Assembly: GCA_016794465.1 (NCBI GenBank)
Contig: JAEUKA010000053.1
Coordinates: forward strand, 147,999 to 211,998
Reading direction: 5' to 3'
Length of the DNA: 64,000 bases
From: Myxococcales bacterium
Lineage (GTDB): Bacteria > Myxococcota_A > Polyangia > Palsa-1104 > JAEUJZ01
A program made the position numbers and the translations under genes. The notes below the pieces were generated by a model. That model was not told the origin of the DNA. It ran no database searches and saw only the letters and a program-made list of their open reading frames with translations. The stretch's first letter is position 1, and every line of letters begins with the position of its first letter. Shown in pieces: positions 9,620 through 18,006 of this stretch.

Positions 9620-9711
9620 GCCGCTAAGCATACCCGCTTGTGACGCCGTCGCTTGCGGAATCACCGGTCAACAATCGCGGCGTCATTCCCGGCGGAAAGG
9701 GAGCGCTCACA

Positions 9712-9739
9712 ATAAGAGGAGTATTGTATGCCTCTTTAT
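9712..9739. repeat. Single AT-rich palindromic unit of the ATAAGAGG family
   Basis: This 28-bp imperfect palindrome begins with ATAAGAGGAGTAT and ends with CCTCTTTAT, in a surrounding sequence that is strongly GC-rich. It starts 9 bp past the S9 peptidase stop (TAA at 9750-9748, minus strand). Its left flank and first half (GAGCGC, then CACAATAAGAGGAGTAT) match the flank and first half of the unit at 24991, so the two are related beyond the palindrome arms. No T-run follows, so it is not a standard terminator. Confidence 0.6.
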
Positions 9740-9747
9740 GCTGCGCG

Positions 9748-11940
9748 TTACTTGGCGATGGTGGTGGCGGTGTCAATGACCTTGGGATCGGGTCGCGTGC
9801 CGCCGAGATATCGACTCAGCCAGTCGAGCACCGTCGCGTACCACAGGCGAGTATGAAGCGGCTTGCCAACCCAGTGATTTTCCCCTGGAAACAGCAGCAG
9901 TCGCGACGGCACTTTGCGATTCTGGAGCGCGGTGAAAAACTGCAGCGCTTGCCCGAACGGCACCCGGTAGTCGCGCTCTCCAGCGATGACCAGCGTCGGA
10001 GTCTTGAACTTATCGGCAAATCGCGAGGGACTGAAGCGGTCGTACTGATCGCTCTGCCACGGGTCACCGCCGAACTCCCAGCGCGGGAACCACTGCTCTT
10101 CCGTCTCACCGGCCATCGAGCGGAGGTCGTAGACCCCGGCGTGGCTGACCAGCGCAGCAAAGCGCTCCGAGTGACCGGCGATCCAGTTGACCATGTAACC
10201 ACCGTAGCTGGCCCCAGCCGCGCCGATTCGCTTGGCATCGATGTACGGCTGCTGCGCCAGCACGTCGGTCAGCCGCATCAGGTCGTCGTACGCCTTACCA
10301 CCCCAGTCGCTCGACACCTGATCGAGAAATTTTTGCCCAAAGCCTTCCGAGCCACGCGGATTGGCGAGCAGCACCACATAGCCCGCCCCGGCGAACAGCT
10401 GCGCATTCCAGCGCCAGTGCCACGAGTCCTCCCACGCGCCCTGCGGCCCGCCGTGAATGAGGATCACCGCCGGATACTTCTGCGTCGGCGTAAAGTCAGG
10501 CGGGGTGATGACGTGGCTGTGCAGCGTCAGGCCATCTTGGCTGCGACCGAACAGCTGACTCGTCGGTCCCGGTCGAATCTCGGCGAGCAGCGCGTCGTTC
10601 TGGCGCGTCACCTGGCTGGCTGGACCGGTCGCTCGGCCCATCGCGTCGAGGTCGATTCGGTACACCTCGGCAGGCCGCTGCAGGCTGCTGCGCGAAAAAT
10701 ACAGAGCCGGGCCGCTCTGACCGCGCACCAGTTGCAGCTCGCCAGCGTCGCCTTGGCTTAGCTCGATAGGGGGCTGCTTGCCGCTGATGTCGACGGCCAT
10801 GATGGCGCGGCGACCTTTGAGGCTGGTGATAAAATAAATGCGCTGACCGTCGTCCGACCAGGCCAGCTCGTGCGCCATCAGATCGACTTTTTCCGTCAGT
10901 GAGCGGTACTGTCCGGTGACGCGGTCGTGGAGCCAGATCTCCCAGCGATCGGCCTCGAAGCCGGGTCGCCGTTGGGCCAGATACGCCAAGAACCGTCCGT
11001 CAGGGGAAAAGCGCGGCGCGACATCAGAGGCCAGGTTCTTCGACGTGAGGTTGCGCGGCTGTCCAGCGGGCACAAAGTCTCGACCGAGCGGCACTGCCCA
11101 CAAGTCCGAGTTCGTCGACGACGCCACATCGCGATCACGGTTCTGCACAAACACCAGCTCTTTGCCGTCGGGAGCAATCGCGTAGGGCTCGTCTCCTCCT
11201 CGGGCAATTGGTGGCGCATCAAAGTCACCGGGCGTCAGGTCGACGGGAGCCGCCACCTGCGCCGCCGCTGAATCGGGAATCATCACCCGCAGCACATGCT
11301 TGCGCTTGCCATCGAACCAGTCGTCCCAGTGCCGATAGAACAAGCGATCCGCGATCCGCGCCTGGACCGGATTCTGCTCTTGAGCGTCGCTGCGCTTGCG
11401 ATTGCACTCCTCGCCGGTCGGGTAGGGCGGACAGTCGGCGTAGACGCGAGTGGTAAACACCAGTCCACGACTATCGGGCGTCCACACCGGATCGCTCGCT
11501 CCCGACGGGACATTGGTCAGGCGCCGCGCCTCCCCACCGCTGATGCTCATCACATACAGCTGCGGTGGACCGCCATCTCTCGTCGAGACAAAGGCCAGCT
11601 TGCCACTGCTCGGCGACAGACGCGGCGAAAAATCCTGGCCTTCGCCTTTGCCACCGTGCTCGGGAAACGTGAACTGGTGCGCCGGCCCTTGAGGCTGGCC
11701 AGCGGCGGACAGCGGCTGCACCCAGATGGCTCCCTGCCAGCGATTGCCGTCGAGCCGAGCGCGCGCCTGGGTGAAAAAAAGCAGCCGCTCGTCGGGTGTG
11801 ACCTGCGGATCGGACACCTTGTAAAGCCGCAGCATGTCGTCGACGTTGTAAGGGTGAGGAGCCGCTTGCGCCGTCGCTGCAAGCAAGCCCATCGCGGAAC
11901 AAAATAGAAATCGAGAGAGCAGGCTAGCGGTTCGCCTCAT
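9748..11940 (-). CDS. Secreted S9 family serine peptidase (dipeptidyl/acylaminoacyl peptidase type)
   Basis: 730 residues from the ATG at 11940, chosen because it gives a clean signal peptide (MRRTASLLSRFLFCSAMGLLAATAQA). Residues about 30-450 carry beta-propeller repeats (LSPSSGKLAFVSTRDGG, RFSPDGRFLAYLAQ, LAWSDDGQRIYFI), and the last ~260 residues form the alpha/beta hydrolase peptidase domain. The nucleophile is Ser in GASYGGYM, the acid is near VIAGERDYRVPF, and the His is in FPGENHWVG. It should cleave short peptides in the periplasm or outside the cell. It is divergent from the kinase gene at 12158. Confidence 0.92.
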   Translation of the reverse strand: MRRTASLLSRFLFCSAMGLLAATAQAAPHPYNVDDMLRLYKVSDPQVTPDERLLFFTQARARLDGNRWQGAIWVQPLSAAGQPQGPAHQFTFPEHGGKGEGQDFSPRLSPSSGKLAFVSTRDGGPPQLYVMSISGGEARRLTNVPSGASDPVWTPDSRGLVFTTRVYADCPPYPTGEECNRKRSDAQEQNPVQARIADRLFYRHWDDWFDGKRKHVLRVMIPDSAAAQVAAPVDLTPGDFDAPPIARGGDEPYAIAPDGKELVFVQNRDRDVASSTNSDLWAVPLGRDFVPAGQPRNLTSKNLASDVAPRFSPDGRFLAYLAQRRPGFEADRWEIWLHDRVTGQYRSLTEKVDLMAHELAWSDDGQRIYFITSLKGRRAIMAVDISGKQPPIELSQGDAGELQLVRGQSGPALYFSRSSLQRPAEVYRIDLDAMGRATGPASQVTRQNDALLAEIRPGPTSQLFGRSQDGLTLHSHVITPPDFTPTQKYPAVILIHGGPQGAWEDSWHWRWNAQLFAGAGYVVLLANPRGSEGFGQKFLDQVSSDWGGKAYDDLMRLTDVLAQQPYIDAKRIGAAGASYGGYMVNWIAGHSERFAALVSHAGVYDLRSMAGETEEQWFPRWEFGGDPWQSDQYDRFSPSRFADKFKTPTLVIAGERDYRVPFGQALQFFTALQNRKVPSRLLLFPGENHWVGKPLHTRLWYATVLDWLSRYLGGTRPDPKVIDTATTIAK

Positions 11941-12066
11941 CACACGTCCAAAGTTCTGAATGGTCACAGGATTATGTTTGAAATTACCAAAAAAATGAAC
12001 ACTAAACACCTCAAGGTCGCTTCTGAACGAACTTGAATTACACACCATCGACTGAAATCAAGACAG

Positions 12067-12093
12067 TTTGTTGGATACGGTTCCGGATATAAT
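12067..12093 (+). promoter_or_regulatory. Candidate sigma-70-like promoter for the kinase gene at 12158
   Basis: The 217-bp AT-rich space between two divergent genes contains a perfect -10 hexamer TATAAT at 12088-12093. The -35 match is weak (TTTGTT at 12067-12072, spacer 15). The start codon lies 64 bp downstream of the -10. A promoter for the divergent peptidase gene should also lie here but no clear match was seen. Confidence 0.3.
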
Positions 12094-12157
12094 GCCAATT
12101 CAAAATCGTATTTCAGATTACTCATCTGTTGCGATTTTCAGCTCTTAGGGAACCGTC

Positions 12158-13606
12158 GTGGACAAAAGGCTTGGCCACTACCAGATCGTCCGCATGCTCG
12201 GCTCAGGCGGAATGGGGCAGGTCTACGAGGCTGTGCACGATCAGATGAAGCGGCGCGCCGCCATCAAGATCCTGCACAAGCGCTTCGCTCACAATCGGCA
12301 GATCGCCACCCGCTTCCTCAATGAAGCCAAGGCGACGAGCATGGCCGAGCACCCCGGCATCGTTCATATCTACGAGTTTGGCACCACCGACGAAGGCACC
12401 GCGTTTATCGTGATGGAGTACCTGAGCGGTGACACGCTCCGTCAGCGGCTCGACGGGCACGGAGGCAAGCTCCCGCCCGAAGTGGTAATGCGCCTCGGTC
12501 GGCAGATGGCCTCCGCTCTCCACGCCGCCCACGAAAAAGGAATCGTTCACCGAGACTTGAAGCCGGTCAACATCATGGTGGTGCGCGATCCGGAGACGAC
12601 TGGCGGCGAGCGCGCGAAAATTCTTGACTTTGGCCTGGCCAAGATCATCGAGCCGGAGGGTGGCGAGGGGATTACCAACACCGGGACGATCCTCGGGACA
12701 CCGGCGTATATGGCCCCGGAGCAGTGCAAGAGCGCGCGGGCCGCCGACCCGAAGAGCGATGTCTACTCGCTCGGTGTGATCCTGTACGAGATGCTCAGCG
12801 GAGAGATTCCGTTTGATGCCGACACCGACGCGGAGCTGCTGTCAAAGCACATGTTCTCCGACCCACCGCCGCTCTTGTCGAAAGCGCCGCAGACGGGGAT
12901 GGCGCTGGCGGCACTGGTACACCGCATGCTCGACAAGGACTCGGTGAGTCGTCCGTCGGCGGGAGCGGTGGCCAGCGAGCTGGCGCAGCTGTACGGGAGC
13001 GCGTCGCTCAGTACCTCTGCGACCAATGATGTGGTAGCGGCGCCGGTGAGTGATGGACCGTCCCGTCGCAACGTCGTCAAGGATGCCGCCGCACGTCCAG
13101 GCGAAGCGATCCCGCATGAGATCGCCATGCCCGAGCCCACTGCACCGACGGCTCAAGTCGCAGCGATGGCCGTCGATGGAGGTCAGTCGGGTCGCAAGCT
13201 GCTGTGGTTTTTCCTCTCGCTGTTCCTGTGTGGCACGGGGGGGGCGGTGGCGTGGCAGCTCAAGGGGCACGAGCTATACGCCTCGCTTCTGCGCAAGCCG
13301 CCGATCCGCTGGTCGATCGCGAGCATTCCCGCCGAGGCAGAGGTTCTCGACGAAAACGGCAAGTCCCTGGGCAAAACGCCGCTGTCGGTCGAGCGACCAC
13401 ATGGGCCTGGTACGGTGTCACTGACGCTGCGACTCGATGGATATCTCGATAAGCCGCTGCCGCTGCCGCTGTCGGTAGATACCGCCATCACCGAGAAGCT
13501 GGAACCGCTGCCGACGAATGCTCCGCCCACGTCGAGCCCTGCGATCACCAGAGACGGTGGGCAGCCTGCGGACTTGGCCGAAGGCTCGCCACGCACGGAT
13601 CTGTAG
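12158..13606 (+). CDS. Ser/Thr protein kinase with TM segment and PEGA domain
   Basis: 482 residues, GTG start. The kinase domain (about residues 8-275) has the glycine loop GSGGMGQVYEAV, Lys in AAIKIL, HRDLKPVN, DFG (ILDFGLAK) and MAPEQC, so it should be active. A Ser/Ala/Pro-rich linker leads to one TM segment near residues 345-365 (LLWFFLSLFLCGTGG) and then an outside PEGA domain (ASIPAEAEVLDENGKSLGKTPLSVER). This kinase-TM-PEGA layout is typical of myxobacterial Pkn proteins. The next gene is rpmH after 183 bp. Substrate and signal are unknown. Confidence 0.95.
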   Translation: MDKRLGHYQIVRMLGSGGMGQVYEAVHDQMKRRAAIKILHKRFAHNRQIATRFLNEAKATSMAEHPGIVHIYEFGTTDEGTAFIVMEYLSGDTLRQRLDGHGGKLPPEVVMRLGRQMASALHAAHEKGIVHRDLKPVNIMVVRDPETTGGERAKILDFGLAKIIEPEGGEGITNTGTILGTPAYMAPEQCKSARAADPKSDVYSLGVILYEMLSGEIPFDADTDAELLSKHMFSDPPPLLSKAPQTGMALAALVHRMLDKDSVSRPSAGAVASELAQLYGSASLSTSATNDVVAAPVSDGPSRRNVVKDAAARPGEAIPHEIAMPEPTAPTAQVAAMAVDGGQSGRKLLWFFLSLFLCGTGGAVAWQLKGHELYASLLRKPPIRWSIASIPAEAEVLDENGKSLGKTPLSVERPHGPGTVSLTLRLDGYLDKPLPLPLSVDTAITEKLEPLPTNAPPTSSPAITRDGGQPADLAEGSPRTDL

Positions 13607-13789
13607 TCGCCGCTGGGCGTGGAGTGGTGGTCTGGGTCGGCGGAAGCGGCCTCGTCATTGCTCGTCGCTGCACTGCGAAGCCCCCGCGCCACGCTTGACA
13701 GTCAGCGCCGGTTGCTGCTACCAAGCATTCTCTATTGCCTCTGCGTAAGGGGCTGTTTACCCGCAAGAATTTCGTACAAGGAGATCGCT

Positions 13790-13939
13790 GTGAAGCGTAC
13801 CTATCAGCCTCACAACATTCGTCGTAAGCGCACCCACGGCTTCCGGGCCCGCATGGCCACACTCGGAGGTCGGCTCGTTCTCAACAATCGTCGCCGCAAG
13901 GGCCGCAAGCGGCTGACCGTCAAGGTCGCCTCGAAGTAA
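13790..13939 (+). CDS. rpmH: 50S ribosomal protein L34
   Basis: 49 residues from a GTG at 13790, placed 6 bp after an AAGGAG ribosome-binding site (13778-13783). The sequence KRTYQPHNIRRKRTHGF and RNNRRRKGRKRL-like tail (VLNNRRRKGRKRLTVK) are diagnostic of bL34, and its length is standard. L34 is a late-assembling protein of the large subunit. It opens the classic rpmH-rnpA-yidD-yidC-mnmE order. No dnaA gene lies upstream, where this order often has one; instead there is a Ser/Thr kinase gene. Confidence 0.97.
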   Translation: MKRTYQPHNIRRKRTHGFRARMATLGGRLVLNNRRRKGRKRLTVKVASK

Positions 13940-13972
13940 GAGGGCGTCGCGTCAGCTCTCGTACCGCTGCTC

Positions 13973-14353
13973 TTGTCGTCGCTCACAACGCCGTCACTTC
14001 TCGGCAGTCGGCTTCCCAAAGCCGAGCGCATCCGCAAGCGTCCCGACTTTGTTCGCATCCAAAGCGAAGGCCGCAAGGTAATCACAAAGCATCTGCTGGC
14101 CTTCTATCTGTTTGCTGATGAAGGGCCGGCACGCCTCGGGATTACTGCGTCGCGAAAAGTTGGCTGTGCCGTCGAGAGGAATCGGGTCAAGCGCCTCCTC
14201 CGCGAGGCCTTTCGACACGGCAAACAGGAGCTACCGCACGGGCTTCTGTTGGTCTTGATCGCCAAGCCGCACGCCCCAAGTGCCACCCTGCGGGAGCTGT
14301 GCGACGAGCTTGCCGAAGTTCGTCGTCGCATCCGCAGTCCTCTTCTCGCCTGA
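13973..14353 (+). CDS. rnpA: Ribonuclease P protein component
   Basis: 126 residues. The signature RNR motif region is present as VGCAVERNRVKRLLREAFR, together with the N-terminal LPKAERIRKRPDFVRIQSEGRK. It binds the RNase P RNA and helps remove tRNA 5' leaders. The start is uncertain: the frame opens with a TTG at 13973, only 33 bp after rpmH, and there is no in-frame ATG before the conserved part. It is coupled to rpmH and yidD as in most bacteria. Confidence 0.93.
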   Translation: MSSLTTPSLLGSRLPKAERIRKRPDFVRIQSEGRKVITKHLLAFYLFADEGPARLGITASRKVGCAVERNRVKRLLREAFRHGKQELPHGLLLVLIAKPHAPSATLRELCDELAEVRRRIRSPLLA

Positions 14354-14403
14354 TCGTAGCGAACCTCACCATGCCTGAGATCTCTTGTAGAAGGCCTCAC
14401 CTT

Positions 14404-14697
14404 ATGCCCTTGCCGACTGTGGCGGAGCAGGTAGTCTTGCCTGGCATGTCATCGGCCTCGCTTGTGCCGAGAGGCTCGCGCCTCCTTCTCTCGCTTGTCC
14501 ACTTCTACCAGCGCTTCTTTTCGACGGCGCTGGCGATGCTGTTTGGCTCGGGATGTCGCTTCTATCCGACCTGCTCGGAGTACGCGGAGCAAGCCATTGC
14601 CAGTCACGGCGCGCTACGAGGTAGCAAGATGGCGCTATTTCGGCTATGTCGCTGTCACCCTTTTCATCCCGGCGGCTATGACCCGCCGCACCGCTAG
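14404..14697 (+). CDS. yidD: Membrane protein insertion efficiency factor YidD
   Basis: 97 residues from the ATG at 14404; an in-frame ATG at 14371 is an alternative. The family core is clear: LSLVHFYQRFFST, then CRFYPTCSEYAEQAI and the C-terminal CHPFHPGGYDPP, with the three conserved cysteines. The protein is a small amphipathic factor working with YidC in membrane protein insertion. It lies 14 bp before yidC, which is the usual order. Confidence 0.94.
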   Translation: MPLPTVAEQVVLPGMSSASLVPRGSRLLLSLVHFYQRFFSTALAMLFGSGCRFYPTCSEYAEQAIASHGALRGSKMALFRLCRCHPFHPGGYDPPHR

Positions 14698-14711
14698 GAG
14701 CATTTGTCCTC

Positions 14712-16505
14712 ATGAACCAGGAAAGACGGGCCATGCTGGCCATCGGGCTGTGCTTGGTCGTGGTGGTTGCTTGGTCGATGCTGACCGGCTTCTTCCAGAA
14801 AAAAGCACCCCCCGTAACTAGTGCGACGCAGACGGCGGGACAGACGGCTGTACCGACCACGCCAGGGACTCCAGCGGCTACACCAGGAGTGCCCGCTGCG
14901 GTCGCTCCTCCAGCAGCTGAAGAAGTGCGGCGCGTCGTCGAGCAGCCGGGCTTTTACCGCGTCGAACTCACGAGCCGTGGCGCCGCCCTGACCAAGTTTG
15001 AGCTGCTCGACCAGAAGATGTGGAGTCGGGACTTGCGCTGGCTGACGGTCAAAAATGGCCAGCCGGTGCAGGAAGTGCGCGCTCAAGACGGACCGACCAA
15101 CCTGCTTACCAGTTACCGCCCGACGCTGCTCATCCGACTTCCCGAGAGCGGCGTCAGCTTGCCGGAGCCCGCCGAGCAGCAGCCGTATGTCCTAGCCAGC
15201 GACGAGACACTTCCCGATCAGACGCGCCGGCTCGGCTTTGTGCTCGACCTTCCCGACGTGAAAGTGACCAAGACCTTCGTGTTTCCGCCGAAGAGCCTGC
15301 AGATCGGCTTCATCGTCGACATCGAGAACAAGAAGGCCGCGCCGGTGAGTCACCACCTGGAAGTCGACCTGGAGGGCTACCAAGACCCGAACCAGAAGGC
15401 GGGTATGTTCTCGCCGCGTGTCGTACAAAATGAGGTGCTGTGGGACAAGGCCGGCAAGCGGCACAACCTGAACCTCGAAGCGCTGCTCGAAAACAAGGCG
15501 GATGCCGACGACCTGCGGGGCGGACTGCGCTGGATCGGGATTGCCCAGCAGTACTTTATTTACGGTCTGGCGATGCCGTTTGGCTCGCAGATCGGGGACA
15601 AGCAGGCGCGCGCCAAAGCCGATTCCCTCGGTGCGATCTCGGCGTCGGTGGTGTTTAGCGATCAGCTGCTGCAGCCGGGTCAGAAGCTGTCGTATCCGTT
15701 CACACTCTACGCGGGTCCGAAGCAGCCCGAGGCGCTCGACGCGGTGACGGTCAACGGCCAGACCGTCGGGATGTCGACGGCGATCGAGTACACCTGGGGC
15801 CTCGGTGCGATTGCGCGGCCGATGCTGTGGGTCTTGCGGCAGTTTTTCCACATGAGCGGCTCGTGGGCGATTGCGATCGTGCTGCTGACGCTGCTGGTGA
15901 AGCTGGCGATGCTGTGGCCGTCGCTCAAGGCGATGAAGTCGGCCAAGGCGATGCAAGAGCTGAAGCCGAAGATGGACGCGCTCAAGCACAAGTATCCGCG
16001 CGACGACCAAAAGAACGACCTCAACATGGCGATGCTGCAGCTGCAGCGGGAGCATGGCGTAAGTCCGCTCGGTGGCTGCTTGCCGATCCTGCTTCAGATG
16101 CCGATCTGGGTGGCGCTCTACTCGATGCTCGGCAACGCCGTCGAGCTGTATCGGGTTCGGCTGTGGTGGATCGCCGACATGACGGCGTCGGACCCCTATT
16201 TTGTGCTGCCGCTGCTGACGGGCGTGCTGATGTTCCTGCAGACCAAGCAGTCGGCTAAGACGACGCCGGTCGATCCGCAGATGAAGATGGTCACGACGAT
16301 GATGCCGATCATGTTCACCGTGTTCAGCATCTTTTTGCCGGCGGGCCTGACGCTGTACATCCTGACCAACACGCTGCTTGGGATGGTCCAGCAAGAGATC
16401 ATCAACCGGGTCAACAAGACCGGGGCGGTGGCGACGGTGACTCCAGCGGTAGAGGTCATCGACGCCCCCGTGAAGAAGAAGCCCTCGCACGGCAAGCGCA
16501 AGTAA
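14712..16505 (+). CDS. yidC: Membrane protein insertase YidC
   Basis: 597 residues, typical of Gram-negative YidC. An N-terminal TM segment (residues about 7-25) is followed by a Pro/Ala/Thr-rich linker, a large periplasmic domain (to about residue 350) and the conserved insertase core with five TM segments. Core signatures include GSWAIAIVLLTLLVKLAM, the cytoplasmic helix with MQELKPKMDALKHKY, GGCLPILLQMPIWVALY and PAGLTLYILTN. It inserts and folds inner-membrane proteins alone or with Sec. The tail is Lys-rich (KKKPSHGKRK). No jag/khg gene separates it from mnmE, which starts 6 bp later. Confidence 0.97.
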   Translation: MNQERRAMLAIGLCLVVVVAWSMLTGFFQKKAPPVTSATQTAGQTAVPTTPGTPAATPGVPAAVAPPAAEEVRRVVEQPGFYRVELTSRGAALTKFELLDQKMWSRDLRWLTVKNGQPVQEVRAQDGPTNLLTSYRPTLLIRLPESGVSLPEPAEQQPYVLASDETLPDQTRRLGFVLDLPDVKVTKTFVFPPKSLQIGFIVDIENKKAAPVSHHLEVDLEGYQDPNQKAGMFSPRVVQNEVLWDKAGKRHNLNLEALLENKADADDLRGGLRWIGIAQQYFIYGLAMPFGSQIGDKQARAKADSLGAISASVVFSDQLLQPGQKLSYPFTLYAGPKQPEALDAVTVNGQTVGMSTAIEYTWGLGAIARPMLWVLRQFFHMSGSWAIAIVLLTLLVKLAMLWPSLKAMKSAKAMQELKPKMDALKHKYPRDDQKNDLNMAMLQLQREHGVSPLGGCLPILLQMPIWVALYSMLGNAVELYRVRLWWIADMTASDPYFVLPLLTGVLMFLQTKQSAKTTPVDPQMKMVTTMMPIMFTVFSIFLPAGLTLYILTNTLLGMVQQEIINRVNKTGAVATVTPAVEVIDAPVKKKPSHGKRK

Positions 16506-16511
16506 GCGGTC

Positions 16512-17891
16512 GTGGCGACGCCTACCATCTGTGCCATCGCCTCGGGAATCGGCGGTGGCATCGGCATCATCCGCCTCAGCGGCCGAGACGTAACCTCGAT
16601 AGCACAGCGCATCCTTCGACCGTGGCCGGACAGTCCCGAGAGTCACAAGCTGTATTACGGACAGGTGGTGTGGCCGGCGCCGGATCGCGCAGATGGCGCT
16701 TCAACGCCGACGGGGACCGAGGCGATCGATCAGGTGCTGTTTACCCTGATGCGCGGGACGCGATCGTATACCGGTGAAGATGTCGTCGAGATTCACGGAC
16801 ACGGCGGGGCGATCACGCTGCGACGAATCCTGGAGGCTTGTCTTTCAGCGGGGGCCGAGGCGGCTGGGCCAGGAGAGTTCACGCGACGGGCATTTTTGGC
16901 CGGCAAGATCGATCTGACCCGGGCCGAGGCGGTGGCGTCGCTGCTCAGTGCGCAGTCAGTGCAGGCGGCACGGCAAGCGCAGCGGCAGCTGTCCGGCGAG
17001 CTGGGGATGCGGATGACCGAGCTGCGGCGGCAGGTGACGAGCTTGCTCGGCGATTTGGAGGGGCTGCTCGACTTTCCCGATCTCGACGAAGACCCGGCGA
17101 TCCTGCGGCGCTGTCGCGAGCGGCTGGTGGAGCTGGCGACGCAGCTTGCGTCACTTGGGCAGAGCTTCCGTCGGGGTGGCAAGGCGCTGGCGACGGGCAT
17201 CGAGCTGGCGCTGCTCGGGCGGACCAACGCGGGCAAGTCGAGCCTGGTCAATGCGCTCTCGGGAAGTGAGCGGGTTCTCGTCGATGCTCGGCCTGGTACG
17301 ACCCGGGACTTCGTCGAGGTTTCCGCCGAGTGGGATGGCGTGCCGGTGACGCTGATCGACACGGCAGGCGAGCGCTCCGACAAGACGGAGCTAGAGGAGC
17401 AAGGCCTGCGGCTTGGGCAGAGGCGCTATCGAGAGGCCGACCTGGCGCTGATTGTGGTCGACGGCAAGCTGGGGCTGGGACCGGACGAGCAGCGACTGAT
17501 CGCCACTCTGCCCGAGTCGCTGCCGCACCTGTTGGTGTGGAACAAGACCGATCAGCGCGACTGCCAGCCGGCTCCCGATGGGGCGGTGGCGGTGAGCGCG
17601 CTCAATGGCTGGGGCCTGCGCGAGCTGCGGAGTCGGGTCCTGACCGAGCTGGCGGGCAGTGTGACCGCGCAAGATGAGCTGCTGGTGACCAGTGCCCGGC
17701 AAGCGGAAGGGCTGCAAAAGGCCGCAGGAGCGCTACAGCAGGCCGAACAGGTCTTGGCACGGGGGGAAGCCACCGAGATGGCTGCCGCTGAGCTACGCAT
17801 CGCCCAGAGCCGTTTGCGTGAGATCACCGGAGAGGACGTGAGTGAAGCGGTGCTCGACGCCATCTTTGCTCGGTTCTGTGTCGGTAAGTAG
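16512..17891 (+). CDS. mnmE: tRNA modification GTPase MnmE
   Basis: 459 residues from a GTG 6 bp after yidC. The N-terminal domain begins PTICAIASGIGGGIGIIRLSG and carries GEDVVEIHGHGG. The G domain has G1 GRTNAGKSS, the G2/G3 region PGTTRDFVEV and DTAGERS, and G4 NKTD. The protein ends in FARFCVGK, the C-(I/L/V)GK motif whose Cys is essential in MnmE. With MnmG it makes the 5-carboxymethylaminomethyl group on wobble uridine; mnmG is not in this window. Confidence 0.97.
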   Translation: MATPTICAIASGIGGGIGIIRLSGRDVTSIAQRILRPWPDSPESHKLYYGQVVWPAPDRADGASTPTGTEAIDQVLFTLMRGTRSYTGEDVVEIHGHGGAITLRRILEACLSAGAEAAGPGEFTRRAFLAGKIDLTRAEAVASLLSAQSVQAARQAQRQLSGELGMRMTELRRQVTSLLGDLEGLLDFPDLDEDPAILRRCRERLVELATQLASLGQSFRRGGKALATGIELALLGRTNAGKSSLVNALSGSERVLVDARPGTTRDFVEVSAEWDGVPVTLIDTAGERSDKTELEEQGLRLGQRRYREADLALIVVDGKLGLGPDEQRLIATLPESLPHLLVWNKTDQRDCQPAPDGAVAVSALNGWGLRELRSRVLTELAGSVTAQDELLVTSARQAEGLQKAAGALQQAEQVLARGEATEMAAAELRIAQSRLREITGEDVSEAVLDAIFARFCVGK

Positions 17892-18006
17892 GCGATATCT
17901 TCCCACCTTGTAGTCCCCGCGCTGCCTGACAAAAGCGGCCGAGTCCCCCCAAAAGCCACGTAACATGGGCTAGCTAGCGCGCACAGGGCGCTGCGCGGGG
18001 GACGCA

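Noticed and set aside
11941..12157. Replication origin in the AT-rich gap before the kinase gene
   Set aside because: No copies of a DnaA box (TTATCCACA or close variants) were found; AT content alone is explained by divergent promoters.
15192..16646. A 484-codon open frame on the minus strand
   Set aside because: It is the reverse shadow of yidC, whose motifs are unmistakable; the peptide is low-complexity His/Arg/Gln.
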